Assembly: GCA_021794385.1 (NCBI GenBank)
Contig: JAJYQY010000139.1
Coordinates: 1-39,471 of the forward strand
DNA: 39,471 nt
DNA from: Pseudomonadota bacterium
Lineage (GTDB): Bacteria > Pseudomonadota > Gammaproteobacteria > Acidithiobacillales > Acidithiobacillaceae
Reading direction: 5' to 3'
Shown here: positions 17,067 through 25,630 of the stretch, in pieces
How the letters are laid out: the number at the start of each line of letters is the position of its first letter
Position numbering within the stretch: position 1 is the first letter of the stretch
Position numbers and translations under genes: made by a program
The notes under the pieces: model-generated
What the model saw: only the letters and a program-made list of their open reading frames with translations
What the model was told of the DNA's origin: nothing
The model's database searches: none

Positions 17067-18170
17067 ATGGGCGTTCCACTAATCCAAAGCTATCGGGTAG
17101 GACGGTATATCCTCGCGCAAAAATTGCGGGGGCGTAAACGCTATCCCCTGGTGCTGATGCTGGAACCGCTGTTCCGCTGCAATCTGGCCTGTTCCGGCTG
17201 CGGCAAGATCGACTACCCGGACGATGTGCTGGACCAGCGGCTTTCCGTGGAAGAGTGCATCGGCGCTGCGGAGGAATGTGGTGCGCCCATCGTTTCCATC
17301 GCCGGCGGCGAACCGCTGATTCATAAAGACATGCCGGCCATTGTGCAGGGACTGGTGGAACGCAAGCGCTTCGTTTATCTCTGTACCAATGCGCTGCTCC
17401 TGAAAAAGCGGATGGAGGACTACACCCCTTCTCCCTATCTCACCTTTTCCATCCATCTCGATGGCAACGAAAGGCGCCATGATGATTCCGTCTGCCAGCC
17501 GGGGACCTATCAGCGCGCCACGGCAGCCGTACGTGAGGCCATAGAGAAGGGCTTTCGGGTAACCGTGAACTGCACGCTCTTCCAGGGTGAAAGCGCGGCA
17601 GAGGTGGCGGACTTCCTGGATGACTGCAAAAAACTCGGGGTGGAGGGCGTCACCATTTCGCCCGGCTTTAATTACGAGCGGGCGCCACAGCAGGAGGTCT
17701 TCCTCAAGCGCCAGGGTTCGCGGCAGTTGTTCCGCGATATTTTTCGCCTGGGCAAGGAGCGCCAGTCGCGCTGGCAGTTTAATCAGTCCAGCCTCTTTCT
17801 CGATTTTCTGGCCGGCAACCAGACCTATCAATGCACCCCCTGGGGCAATCCCACCCGGAATATTTTCGGCTGGCAGAAACCCTGTTATCTTTTGGTGACG
17901 GAGGGTTATGCCAAGACCTTTCGGGAGCTGCTGGATGATACCCCCTGGGATAAATATGGCGTCGGCAACCACGCCAAATGCGACCAGTGCCAGGTGCATT
18001 CGGGCTTTGAACCGACAGCGGTGAATGACACCTTTGCGCATCCCCTCAAGGCCTTGAAGGTAGCGTTGCTGGGCCCCCGCACCGCAGGCCCGATGGCGCC
18101 GGATCTGCCGTCCGCCCCGCCGTCGGCAGGGGCGGAGCATCCGGTGTTCCCGTTGCGTGTCGAGCGTTAA
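17067..18170 (+). CDS. hpnH: HpnH, radical SAM adenosylhopane synthase
   Basis: 367 residues. The radical SAM site is C38-N-L-A-C42-S-G-C45, followed by SIAGGEPLIH (SAM-binding GGE) and a C-terminal SPASM-like region with extra cysteines (CTPWG, CYLL, KCDQCQ). HpnH joins a 5'-deoxyadenosyl group to diploptene and so makes the C35 side chain; HpnG then acts on the product. The ATG at 17067 is preceded by ACAGGAGAAACCAGG and by the extended -10 element at about 17000. An upstream in-frame start would lie inside the diiron-protein gene and is rejected. Confidence 0.94.
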   Translation: MGVPLIQSYRVGRYILAQKLRGRKRYPLVLMLEPLFRCNLACSGCGKIDYPDDVLDQRLSVEECIGAAEECGAPIVSIAGGEPLIHKDMPAIVQGLVERKRFVYLCTNALLLKKRMEDYTPSPYLTFSIHLDGNERRHDDSVCQPGTYQRATAAVREAIEKGFRVTVNCTLFQGESAAEVADFLDDCKKLGVEGVTISPGFNYERAPQQEVFLKRQGSRQLFRDIFRLGKERQSRWQFNQSSLFLDFLAGNQTYQCTPWGNPTRNIFGWQKPCYLLVTEGYAKTFRELLDDTPWDKYGVGNHAKCDQCQVHSGFEPTAVNDTFAHPLKALKVALLGPRTAGPMAPDLPSAPPSAGAEHPVFPLRVER

Positions 18171-18199
18171 ATCGCCGATCTCGTTGTCAGGAGTGTACC

Positions 18200-18865
18200 A
18201 TGACCAATAAAACACGGCTGAACGGAATGGGTGCGGGGGGCTTGTCCCTGCTGCTGCTTTTGGGCGCTGCGCCAGCTTGGGCAGATGCCGCTCCGGTTGC
18301 CGCCACGGCTTCCATTGCCTCCGCTTCGTCGCCTCAGGGGGCGATCGCCACCCTGGATAACACCTTGCTGGAGGCGATGAAGGGGGGCAAGGCGCTCGGC
18401 TATGCGGGGCGTTATCGGGTCGTTTTTCCGGTGGTGAAGCAGCTTTTTGATTTTGAGAAAATTGCCAGCCTGACCATGGGGCCCTACTGGGCACAGCTCC
18501 ATGGCGCTCAGCAAAAAGAGTTCATGGCGGTGCTCGCAGACTACACGGCGGCTACCTACGCTGCGCGCTTTGATCGCTACGATGGCGAGCGTTTTGCCAT
18601 CACCACCAGCCAGGCGCTTCAGCCCGGGACCATGGGGGTATTCACGACCTTCACGGAGCACAACGGCAAGGTCCATCGTTTTGACTATCTCCTGCAGCAG
18701 ACTGACGGGCAATGGCGTATTGTCAATGTCGTGGCAGATGGGGTGAGCGATCTCTCCATGAAGCGTGCAGAGTATACCGATACCATGAAGAACAAGGGAT
18801 TCCAGGCCTTGGTCGCGTATTTGCGCAAGCAAATCGAAGGCTATGCGAGGGGGGGAGGGCAATGA
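18200..18865 (+). CDS. hpnM: HpnM, MlaC/Ttg2D-family periplasmic lipid-binding protein
   Basis: 221 residues with a clear signal peptide (hydrophobic 11-23, cleavage near the Ala-Trp-Ala at 25-27). The mature part is of the MlaC/Ttg2D type, shown by FDFEKIASLTMGPYW and DGQWRIVNVVADGVSDLS. MlaC proteins carry lipids through the periplasm; HpnM is the version found with hopanoid genes. Start supported by CAGGAGTG upstream. The ATG of mlaA overlaps its stop, so the two are coupled. Confidence 0.9.
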   Translation: MTNKTRLNGMGAGGLSLLLLLGAAPAWADAAPVAATASIASASSPQGAIATLDNTLLEAMKGGKALGYAGRYRVVFPVVKQLFDFEKIASLTMGPYWAQLHGAQQKEFMAVLADYTAATYAARFDRYDGERFAITTSQALQPGTMGVFTTFTEHNGKVHRFDYLLQQTDGQWRIVNVVADGVSDLSMKRAEYTDTMKNKGFQALVAYLRKQIEGYARGGGQ

Positions 18866-19701
18866 GGCGAGGCGTGCTGATCCTGTGTGCCGGCATGCTG
18901 GCCATGAGTACCAGCCTCGCGGCCTGTGCGACGGTTGATGCCCCCGGCCAAGGTGCGCATGCTCCTGCCGTGGCGGACAACCCGGATCCGCTGGAAGCCG
19001 TCAACCGGCCTATTTTTCACCTGAACATGGGTTTCTGGGACTATGTGCTCCATCCGGTGACAGAGGGCTACCGCACCGTGACTCCGAAAGCGTTTCGGGA
19101 AGGCGTGAGCAATGTCTTTAACAATGCGGGCACACCCTATATTTTCATCAATGATTTCCTGCAGGGGCGTGGTCGGGAGGGCATGGAAGACCTCAGTCGT
19201 TTTTTGGTGAACAGCATTTTCGGTCTGGGCGGTCTCTTTGACGTGGCCAACAAGCTCGACCTGCCTCCTCATGATAACGGCTTTGGCGTGACCTTGGGGG
19301 TGTGGGGCGTACCGCAGGGGCCCTATCTGGTCCTGCCTTTTTATGGACCCAGTTCTTTACGCAATCTGCCGGGCATTGCCATGAGCATCTTCACCGGGCC
19401 CGCCTACTACATTACCAGCACCCCCGCGCAGTACGCCCTGTCGGGTATGGGAGTGATCGATACCGGCTACACCGAGCGCGATAACATCCGCATGGTGCAG
19501 GAGGCCGTAAACCCCTATGTATTCATGCGCAATGCCTGGGAACAGCACGAGCAGTACCTGATCAACGGCGGGGAGGTCAGCAAGAGTCAGCTTTTGGAGG
19601 GGTTGGGTCCTTTGCCGGAGCCAGCGACGGCGCCAGCGGCAAGCGGTGCCAATACCGCCCCGGCAACGCCGGCTCCCGCCCAGGGTCGCCCGAATCCGTG
19701 A
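18862..19701 (+). CDS. mlaA: MlaA/VacJ outer-membrane lipoprotein
   Basis: 279 residues. The signal peptide ends in the lipobox L-A-A-C22, so the protein is a lipoprotein. The conserved DPLEAVNRPIFHLN start, FLVNSIFGLGGLFDVA and the GVWGVPQGPYLVLPFYGPSSLRN segment identify MlaA. In E. coli MlaA takes mislocated phospholipids from the outer leaflet and passes them to MlaC. The C-terminal 40 residues are Ala/Pro-rich and probably disordered. Being coupled to hpnM rather than to mlaFEDBC suggests a shared task in hopanoid or phospholipid balance. Confidence 0.93.
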   Translation: MRRGVLILCAGMLAMSTSLAACATVDAPGQGAHAPAVADNPDPLEAVNRPIFHLNMGFWDYVLHPVTEGYRTVTPKAFREGVSNVFNNAGTPYIFINDFLQGRGREGMEDLSRFLVNSIFGLGGLFDVANKLDLPPHDNGFGVTLGVWGVPQGPYLVLPFYGPSSLRNLPGIAMSIFTGPAYYITSTPAQYALSGMGVIDTGYTERDNIRMVQEAVNPYVFMRNAWEQHEQYLINGGEVSKSQLLEGLGPLPEPATAPAASGANTAPATPAPAQGRPNP

Positions 19702-19725
19702 CGCATTAGAGAGAAAGGGGAAAAG

Positions 19726-20013
19726 ATGGCTTTTGATGCAGAAGCGGTAATCCGAACGGCGCATCTGGCGCGCATCTCTTTGCCGGCGGCCGAGGTAGCA
19801 GCCGTGGCCGAGCAACTGGAGCGCATCATGGAGATGGTGGAAGCCTTGCGCAACGTCCCCACCGAGGGGGTGGGCAGCATGGCCCATCCGCTGGACCTGG
19901 AGCAGCCCTTGCGGCCCGATATCGCGCAGAATTCGGATCGCCGCGAGGCCTTGATGCAAAATGCCCCCGCCGCTCGGGATGGCCTTTTTCTCGTGCCCAA
20001 AGTGATCGAATAG
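19726..20013 (+). CDS. gatC: Glutamyl-tRNA(Gln)/aspartyl-tRNA(Asn) amidotransferase subunit C
   Basis: 95 residues, the family length. The pattern VIRTAHLARISL, the LERIMEMVEALRNVPTEGV middle and the RPD segment are typical of GatC. It holds GatA and GatB together in the enzyme that turns mischarged Glu-tRNA(Gln) and Asp-tRNA(Asn) into the correct forms. A GAGAAAGGGG site precedes the ATG. It begins the gatCAB set, 24 bases after mlaA. Confidence 0.93.
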   Translation: MAFDAEAVIRTAHLARISLPAAEVAAVAEQLERIMEMVEALRNVPTEGVGSMAHPLDLEQPLRPDIAQNSDRREALMQNAPAARDGLFLVPKVIE

Positions 20014-20022
20014 GAGCCCTTC

Positions 20023-21495
20023 GTGGATCTCAGTGAAGCTTCCTTGCGGGAACTCCGCGACGCCTTGCGCTCACGCCGGGTTTCGGCCCGGGAGCTTGCT
20101 CGCTTTTATCTGGATCGAGTGGCGGCCCACAACCCCGCCCTCAATGCCTTTATTACCATTACCGAGGCCGAGGCCCTTGCTGCGGCGACAGCGGCCGACG
20201 GGCGCCTGGCGGCGGGGGAGGAGGGTGCCCTGTTGGGGATCCCCATGGCGCACAAGGACATCTTTTGTACCGAGGGGGTGCGTACCACCTGCGCCTCGCG
20301 CATGCTGGAGCAGTTTATCGCCCCCTACAATGCCACCGTAGTGGAGCGTTTGCGTGCTGCCGGCATGGTGATGCTGGGCAAGCTCAACATGGACGAGTTC
20401 GCCATGGGTTCGTCCAATGAAACGAGTCATTTCGGTGCCGTGCGCAATCCCTGGGATCTGCAGCGGGTGCCGGGGGGCTCCTCCGGAGGTTCGGCGGCGG
20501 CGGTCGCGGCGCGGCTGGTGCCGGCGGCTACGGGCACCGATACCGGCGGGTCCATCCGTCAGCCGGCGGCCCTCTGCGGCGTGACGGGCATCAAGCCCAC
20601 CTACGGGCGGGTGTCCCGTTACGGCATGATTGCCTTTGCTTCCAGCCTGGACCAAGGCGGGCCGCTGGCGAAGACGGCCGAAGACTGCGCGCTCCTGCTG
20701 GAGGCGATGGCGGGCCACGATCCGCGCGATGCGACCAGTCACCCTGAGGCCGCAGGCACCTTTGCGGCCACCCTGGACGCGCCCCTCAAAGGCCTGCGGG
20801 TCGGGGTCCCGGAGGAATTTTTCGGTGCCGGCCTGGATCCGGAAGTGGCGGCCGCGGTGGAGGCGGGTATCCGCATCCTGGCGGCGCAGGGTGCCGTGAT
20901 CAAGCCCATCCACCTGTCCAACAACGCCCACGCCGTGAGCACCTATTATGTCCTGGCACCGGCCGAGGCCTCCAGCAATCTGGCGCGCTTCGACGGGGTT
21001 CGCTATACCTATCGTGCCGCCGGAGTGGAGGACCTCACCGATCTTTACCAGCGCAGCCGCTATGAAGGTTTTGGTGCCGAGGTACGGCGGCGCATCCTCA
21101 TCGGCACCTATGTCCTCTCGGCGGGCTACTACGATGCCTATTATCTCAAGGCCCAGCAGGTGCGCAGTCTCATTCGCGAGGACTTCCGCCAGGCCTTTGC
21201 CGAGGTGGATGTCATTGTCGGGCCCACCACGCCGACGGCGGCCTTTGCCCTGGGGGATAAGGCGCAGGACCCCGTCGCCATGTATCTGGCCGACATCTAC
21301 ACCATTGCCGTGAATCTGGCGGGCATTCCGGCCATGAGTATTCCCTGCGGCTTTACCGCGGGTGGATTGCCCATTGGCATGCAGTTGATGGGTAATTATT
21401 TTACCGACGGCCTGCTGCTCAATGTGGCCCACCGTTTTCAGCAGGAAACGGACTGGCATCGGCAGCGGCCGGCCCTGGCATCGGCAAAGGGATAG
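20023..21495 (+). CDS. gatA: Glutamyl-tRNA(Gln)/aspartyl-tRNA(Asn) amidotransferase subunit A
   Basis: 490 residues from a GTG with GGAG 7 bases upstream. An amidase-signature protein: the catalytic lysine is in MAHKDIF, the cis-serine in [11 protein letters not shown], and the nucleophile serine in [11 protein letters not shown]. It frees ammonia from glutamine for GatB. Length and motifs are normal. The GatCAB route implies that this organism lacks GlnRS or AsnRS, or both. Confidence 0.96.
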   Translation: MDLSEASLRELRDALRSRRVSARELARFYLDRVAAHNPALNAFITITEAEALAAATAADGRLAAGEEGALLGIPMAHKDIFCTEGVRTTCASRMLEQFIAPYNATVVERLRAAGMVMLGKLNMDEFAMGSSNETSHFGAVRNPWDLQRVPGGSSGGSAAAVAARLVPAATGTDTGGSIRQPAALCGVTGIKPTYGRVSRYGMIAFASSLDQGGPLAKTAEDCALLLEAMAGHDPRDATSHPEAAGTFAATLDAPLKGLRVGVPEEFFGAGLDPEVAAAVEAGIRILAAQGAVIKPIHLSNNAHAVSTYYVLAPAEASSNLARFDGVRYTYRAAGVEDLTDLYQRSRYEGFGAEVRRRILIGTYVLSAGYYDAYYLKAQQVRSLIREDFRQAFAEVDVIVGPTTPTAAFALGDKAQDPVAMYLADIYTIAVNLAGIPAMSIPCGFTAGGLPIGMQLMGNYFTDGLLLNVAHRFQQETDWHRQRPALASAKG

Positions 21496-21499
21496 CATT

Positions 21500-22936
21500 A
21501 TGGAATGGGAAGTCGTCATCGGCCTTGAGGTGCATGCGCAGCTCAACACCGCCAGCAAGATTTTTTGTGGCTGCTCCACCGCCTTCGGCGCCGCGCCCAA
21601 TACGCAGACCTGTCCGGTTTGTCTGGCCTTGCCGGGGGCTTTGCCGGTGCTCAATGCCGCGGCAGTGGACAAGGCCATTGCCCTGGGTCTGGCGGTGAAC
21701 GCCCAGATCAACAAGCGCAGCGTTTTTGCCCGCAAGAATTATTTCTATCCGGATCTGCCCAAGGGCTATCAGATCAGCCAGTACGAATTGCCCATCGTCG
21801 GCAAGGGTACGCTGACGATTGCCCTGCCGGATGGCCGGGAAAAGCTGGTTGGCATTACCCGCGCGCACCTGGAAGAAGACGCCGGGAAATCGCTGCATGA
21901 GGCCTTTTCCGGACAGACGGGCATTGATCTCAATCGTGCCGGCACGCCGCTGCTGGAGATCGTCTCGGAACCCGATATGCGTTCCCCGGCCGAAGCGGTG
22001 GCCTATCTCAAGAAGCTCCATGCCCTCGTGCGCTATCTGGACGTTTGCGACGGCAATATGCAGGAGGGTTCCTTCCGCTGCGATGCCAACGTCTCCCTGC
22101 GCCGCCCCGGCGCCCCCTTTGGCACGCGCGCGGAGGTCAAAAACCTCAACTCCTTCCGCTTCCTGGAGAAAGCCATCGAATACGAGATGGAGCGGCAGCA
22201 GGACATCCTCGAAAGTGGCGGCAAGATTGTTCAGGAGACCCGTCTCTTTGACGCCAACAAGGGGGAGACCCGCTCCATGCGCAGCAAGGAAGAGGCCAAC
22301 GATTACCGCTACTTCCCCGACCCCGATCTGCTGCCCCTGGTTTTCGACGAGGCGCGCATCGGGGCGGTGCGGGCGGCGTTACCCGAGTTGCCGGACGCCA
22401 AACGCGACCGTTTCATGCAGCAGTATGGCCTGCCGGCCTACGATGCCGGGGTGCTGACGGCCAGCCGCGCCGTGGCCGACTATTACGAGACGGTGGCGGT
22501 GGGGGTGGATGCCAAGATGGCCGCTAACTGGGTCATGGGCGATTTGTTGGGGGCACTGAACAAGGCCGGCCTGGAGATGGAAGGCTGTCCGGTTGCGGCG
22601 GAAAAACTCCGCATTTTGCTGCAACGTATTGGCGACCAAACCATCTCCGGCAAGATCGCCAAGGACATCTTCGAGCTGATCTTTGCCGAGGGCGGCGAGG
22701 TGGACGCCATCATCGATAGCCGTGGTCTACGCCAGATCACCGATAGCGGGGCCATTGCCGGTCTCATTGACGAGATTATTGCGGCGAATCCGCAGCAGGT
22801 GGCGGATTATCGCGGAGGCAAGGACAAGCTCCTGGCCTTCTTTGTAGGCCAGGTCATGAAGGCCAGCAAAGGCAAGGCCAATCCCGATCAGGTCAATGCC
22901 TCGTTGCGGGAAAAGCTGAAGGCAGGATCCCAATAA
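21500..22936 (+). CDS. gatB: Glutamyl-tRNA(Gln)/aspartyl-tRNA(Asn) amidotransferase subunit B
   Basis: 478 residues. GatB activates the mischarged glutamate or aspartate with ATP and receives ammonia from GatA. Visible are [15 protein letters not shown], the zinc cysteines (CGCS and CPVCLALPG), [17 protein letters not shown] and the C-terminal YqeY-like tail with [12 protein letters not shown]-type pattern. The ATG at 21500 follows the gatA stop by 4 bases. It ends the long plus-strand run that began at the left edge. Confidence 0.96.
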   Translation: MEWEVVIGLEVHAQLNTASKIFCGCSTAFGAAPNTQTCPVCLALPGALPVLNAAAVDKAIALGLAVNAQINKRSVFARKNYFYPDLPKGYQISQYELPIVGKGTLTIALPDGREKLVGITRAHLEEDAGKSLHEAFSGQTGIDLNRAGTPLLEIVSEPDMRSPAEAVAYLKKLHALVRYLDVCDGNMQEGSFRCDANVSLRRPGAPFGTRAEVKNLNSFRFLEKAIEYEMERQQDILESGGKIVQETRLFDANKGETRSMRSKEEANDYRYFPDPDLLPLVFDEARIGAVRAALPELPDAKRDRFMQQYGLPAYDAGVLTASRAVADYYETVAVGVDAKMAANWVMGDLLGALNKAGLEMEGCPVAAEKLRILLQRIGDQTISGKIAKDIFELIFAEGGEVDAIIDSRGLRQITDSGAIAGLIDEIIAANPQQVADYRGGKDKLLAFFVGQVMKASKGKANPDQVNASLREKLKAGSQ

Positions 22937-22937
22937 C

Positions 22938-22972
22938 GGCAGTTGGCGGAAAGTGTTTTGCCGCCAACTGCC
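22938..22972. terminator. Strong hairpin after gatB
   Basis: A perfect 12-bp inverted repeat (GGCAGTTGGCGG / CCGCCAACTGCC) with an 11-base loop starts one base after the gatB stop. It is the natural end of the gat transcript. No T-run follows the right arm, so if it stops transcription it either needs help or mainly protects the 3' end. Confidence 0.5.
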
Positions 22973-23050
22973 AGATCTGGGCTGATTTTGCGGGAGCAGG
23001 TCGCTGAAAAACGCCTTACTCCCGCGATTCCGGAAATGTCATGTCGGGCA

Positions 23051-23078
23051 TCATGCTGCAAATAGAGATGCAGCATGA
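23051..23078. terminator. Second hairpin between the convergent gatB and SCP2-like genes
   Basis: A perfect 10-bp inverted repeat (TCATGCTGCA / TGCAGCATGA) with an 8-base loop. It lies 34 bases past the stop of the minus-strand SCP2-like gene and faces the gatB end. No T-run on either side. It may mark the 3' end of that minus-strand transcript. Confidence 0.4.
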
Positions 23079-23112
23079 AGCACATCCCTTTTTAGCGGCC
23101 CACGGGGCAGAA

Positions 23113-23625
23113 TCAGGCAGCGGGAGCGACCTTGTCGTTGCCGGGCACTTCCTTGACCAGCTTCAAGAATGCGGAGAAGGGACCCATGTTTTCCATGGCT
23201 TCCATCTTGGGGCCCTTGAAGTTGAGGCGCCCGAACATCATGGCGGTCATGGGCGAGCCCATGTGATGCCAGTCGTGGGTAGTAGCCCACATTTTGTAAT
23301 CGTAATCGTAGTTGAGATCTTGGGCCTTAACGGCGCCGCCATAAGTGCATAGGGCCTTGCCGTCTTTGGCGGCGATCTCCAACTGTACGGGGGGTACAGT
23401 TTTATAGTTGGAGTCCGAGATCTCCATGATCTTGTAACCCTTGCCGCCGTTGTTCTTGATCCAGCTACCGCCCAGCTTGTCCGTGAGGGTTGCGTTGTTG
23501 TTCCACGCCGTGCAGAGTTCCTGCGCCCAGCTCGGCGACATGAAGACCGGTATGTCAGCCAATGCTGCCGTTGATCCGGCGAGACTCAACCCCATGACCA
23601 TGGCCAATGCGATCTTTTTGTTCAT
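23113..23625 (-). CDS. Exported SCP2-like lipid carrier
   Basis: 170 residues. A signal peptide covers residues 1-23, ending near A-L-A. The mature protein begins with FMSPSWAQELCTAWNNN and ends with MFGRLNFKGPKMEAM plus FSAFLKLVKEVPG, the entry and exit helices of the SCP2 sterol-carrier fold. Two cysteines could form a disulfide, fitting a periplasmic site. SCP2 folds bind sterols and other flat lipids. Beside a hopanoid locus, a periplasmic hopanoid carrier is an attractive guess, but that is inference. The start at 23625 has GAGGG upstream and its own promoter; the longer frame reads through that promoter. Confidence 0.7.
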   Translation of the reverse strand: MNKKIALAMVMGLSLAGSTAALADIPVFMSPSWAQELCTAWNNNATLTDKLGGSWIKNNGGKGYKIMEISDSNYKTVPPVQLEIAAKDGKALCTYGGAVKAQDLNYDYDYKMWATTHDWHHMGSPMTAMMFGRLNFKGPKMEAMENMGPFSAFLKLVKEVPGNDKVAPAA

Positions 23626-23677
23626 AGACTTTCCCTCTGTGTTTGCGGTTGATGTGCCCAATGACGGACATGTTAGG

Positions 23678-23706
23678 AGTATATCGGGAGGGTAAGGACT
23701 TACCAA
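23678..23706 (-). promoter_or_regulatory. Sigma-70 promoter of the SCP2-like gene with an overlapping palindrome
   Basis: On the minus strand, -35 TTGGTA (23701-23706), a 17-base spacer and -10 TATACT (23678-23683) form a near-ideal promoter about 53 bases before the start codon. A perfect 6-2-6 palindrome, GGTAAG-GA-CTTACC at 23691-23704, covers the -35 and spacer and could be a repressor site. The operator idea is inference. Confidence 0.65.
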
Positions 23707-23792
23707 CCGGGTATTTTTTGATCGCGCTATAAAGTAGAAGAAAATCAGTATATAAGACTATTTCTCAGGGCAAGAATTTGCTGTGCTGCCCT

Positions 23793-24620
23793 CTATGCCG
23801 CGGCCGTTCGCACGACCTTTACCGCCTTTTTTACAGCCATCCGTTTGCCCGGTTCACCAAAGACCTCGTGCACGAAGCACCAGCCATAGACGCCGGAAAA
23901 AAGCAGCACGGCATTGCTGAGCAGGGCTGCCAAAAGTGCTGCATTGACGGTGGCGATGATCCCTGACAATGCCGTAGCTATCCCTTCGATCAACAAGGAT
24001 GCCAGCAAAAAGGCCATCCACACCCGGATGTTGCGCAATACACCGGAAAAACCGGCAATGAATGCGATGCTGGCCTGCCGTGTGACCCCCATCAGCATGA
24101 TGCCGATGGACAGGATCAAAAAGGCATTGCCGACGGTTTCCTGGGTATTGCCCAGAGCGTTGCTGATCCAGGAGCGTATCCATAGGGGCAGGGTCAGCCA
24201 TTGGCTTTGATGGGCATGACTCAAGTTCGCCGCAGCGGACAGGTGGTCCTGGCTGAGAATATTCCCCAGGAAGCGGTGCAACAGGAGCATCAAGACCAGT
24301 ATGGCGAGGATCAAGGCCGTAATTTCGGCCAGCAGGCGCAGGAGGCCCAACCAGGGGAGATCGCGAATGGTGCGCAAGACCCCGGCCAGATCCGTGACTC
24401 CCCCTTGTACCGCCATGGCGCAGCCCATGATCAATACGCTGATGCCACAGGCAATGGGAAAACTGAGCAGGGCAGGCTGCCAAGTCATATTGATGGCCGC
24501 CAGGGCCAGGTAAAGCACAGTGAAGGGGAGTGCCCCCGCATGAAGGAGATCCCTGGATTCGCGTAACCAGCGCATGGCCCAACCGGGCTCTACCGTTTTG
24601 GGATTCAAGGCGTTACCCAC
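23793..24620 (-). CDS. Multi-pass inner-membrane protein of unknown function
   Basis: 275 residues with about six hydrophobic segments (near 30-50, 52-72, 95-120, 165-185, 200-225, 225-255) and a basic C-terminus. The GTG start at 24620 is supported by GGAGG 5 bases upstream. I do not recognise a functional motif. The layout resembles small BPSS1780-like or YciC-like membrane proteins, but I cannot defend a name. It is followed, after 167 bases, by the SCP2-like gene on the same strand, which has its own promoter. Confidence 0.65.
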   Translation of the reverse strand: MGNALNPKTVEPGWAMRWLRESRDLLHAGALPFTVLYLALAAINMTWQPALLSFPIACGISVLIMGCAMAVQGGVTDLAGVLRTIRDLPWLGLLRLLAEITALILAILVLMLLLHRFLGNILSQDHLSAAANLSHAHQSQWLTLPLWIRSWISNALGNTQETVGNAFLILSIGIMLMGVTRQASIAFIAGFSGVLRNIRVWMAFLLASLLIEGIATALSGIIATVNAALLAALLSNAVLLFSGVYGWCFVHEVFGEPGKRMAVKKAVKVVRTAAA

Positions 24621-24844
24621 GAAACCTCCACCTCCCGTCCAGAATGCCGGAGAAATATTTTCGCCATGCTGCCGGGGCGGAATCGAAGCTTTTCAAAACG
24701 CCCTTGCCGCAACTATGGTCTTCCAAATGCCGACAATAGCATAACGGCTGCCAGGAAACGCCAGAGACGCCGATATTTCATGAGACAAGGAAAAGCCGTT
24801 GGGGTTCTATCGGCGCGCTCCAAGTTCGGATAAAATGCGGTAAC

Positions 24845-25144
24845 GGAGGTGTGGCAGAGCGGTTGATTGCACCGGTCTTGTCCCATCGAGCCCCAGGGGG
24901 GAAACCCTCTGGGTGTCAGGAATCAAATTCGGCGAAGCCCCTGCAGACAAGCGAGGTAACGCCGAGCCAAGCCGGCGCCGCCGGAAGGTGTAGAGATCAG
25001 ACGGTTCCCGCCTAAGGCCTTGGGGCTATGGCGAAGGCATGATCCAGACCGCAAACAGCTTGACTGGTGGCGAAAGCCATAGTGGTACGGAAAACCGGCA
25101 GGGGTTCGCGCCCCTCGTGAGTTCGAATCTCACCGCCTCCGCCA
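24845..25144 (+). tRNA. tRNA-Ser(UGA), split by a group I intron
   Basis: Exon 1 is 24845-24879 and exon 2 is 25090-25144. Joined they give a 90-base tRNA: acceptor GGAGGTG with CGCCTCC, a 3-bp D stem GCA/TGC, anticodon stem CCGGT/ACCGG with loop CTTGAAA (anticodon TGA), a long variable arm GGGG/CCCC as in all serine tRNAs, T arm GTGAG/CTCAC, discriminator G and an encoded CCA. It reads UCA and related serine codons. A -10-like TAAAAT lies at 24831-24836, nine bases before the start. Exact ends of the exons rest on the group I rule (U before the 5' site, G at the intron end). Confidence 0.95.
24880..25089 (+). ncRNA. Group I self-splicing intron (Azoarcus-like) in the anticodon loop
   Basis: 210 bases inserted between anticodon positions 34 and 35. 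The 5' exon ends in CUU, which pairs with an internal guide GAG at 24888-24890, giving the required U-G pair. P2 follows at once: CCCAGGGGG, a GAAA loop, and CCCTCTGGG (24892-24913). The core blocks TCAAATTCGGCGAA, AACGCCGAGCCAAGC and AAGGTGTAGAGA with TCAGACGG match the small Azoarcus tRNA-Ile intron closely. The last intron base is G. No endonuclease gene fits inside, so it is a bare ribozyme. Confidence 0.93.
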
Positions 25145-25255
25145 TTCATCGTTGTACCGTGTTGATCCATATTGGTTGTTATTTTCTGGTTCGGATCAGC
25201 TCTACCCTTTTGCCTTATCTGGCTAGCAAGTGAAGATCACGATAGAGAGGAAACT

Positions 25256-25450
25256 ATGGAATCCTGCATCGAAGTTTACCCGGTCAAAAAGGACGGCGCG
25301 CCTCTCTGGAAGTTTCGGGTGAGCCGGGACGCTGGTGTGATCTATGGCTTCTCTAAGCATGCGACCCGCGATGAGGCGGTAGCGGCAGCCAAAACCAACC
25401 CGGCCAACGCCAATCTTCCGGTCAAAGAGATTATTCCGCCTCGTCCATAG
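25256..25450 (+). CDS. Small DUF2188-like protein
   Basis: 64 residues. The ATG at 25256 has GAGAGG about 6 bases upstream; a longer frame from 25172 adds a hydrophobic leader without any ribosome site, so I reject it. The pattern V-x-P-V-K-K-D-G-x-x-L-W-K-F-R-V, then F-S-K-H-A-T-R-D-E-A-V-A-A-A, resembles the short DUF2188 family of one beta sheet and one helix. Function unknown. Confidence 0.6.
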   Translation: MESCIEVYPVKKDGAPLWKFRVSRDAGVIYGFSKHATRDEAVAAAKTNPANANLPVKEIIPPRP

Positions 25451-25630
25451 CAGGAGTAGCGTGCCGGGAATGTTTCGGCTTCTCCATTCGCGCTTCCCGC
25501 GCCGGTGTACGGTGTTTGCCGTTTGCGAAGAGCCCCATAGCGATTCGGGAGGCCAGGGATGCGGAGCAAAGGAGCCTCGCGCCGGACAGCGGGCGATTTT
25601 CCGGTGCATAACTCGAACTGGTGCCGGGTG

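Noticed and set aside
20071-21735. 554-codon open frame on the minus strand opposite gatA
   Set aside because: It mirrors gatA, whose motifs are complete. Long antisense frames are common in GC-rich DNA and this one shows no family pattern.
24845-25144. tRNA gene as attachment site of an integrated element
   Set aside because: I found no second copy of the tRNA 3' end, and no integrase, in the window.
25039-25233. Small frame across the intron end and tRNA 3' exon, possible intron-encoded protein
   Set aside because: It runs through the tRNA exon and lacks any homing endonuclease motif; the intron is too short to code for one.
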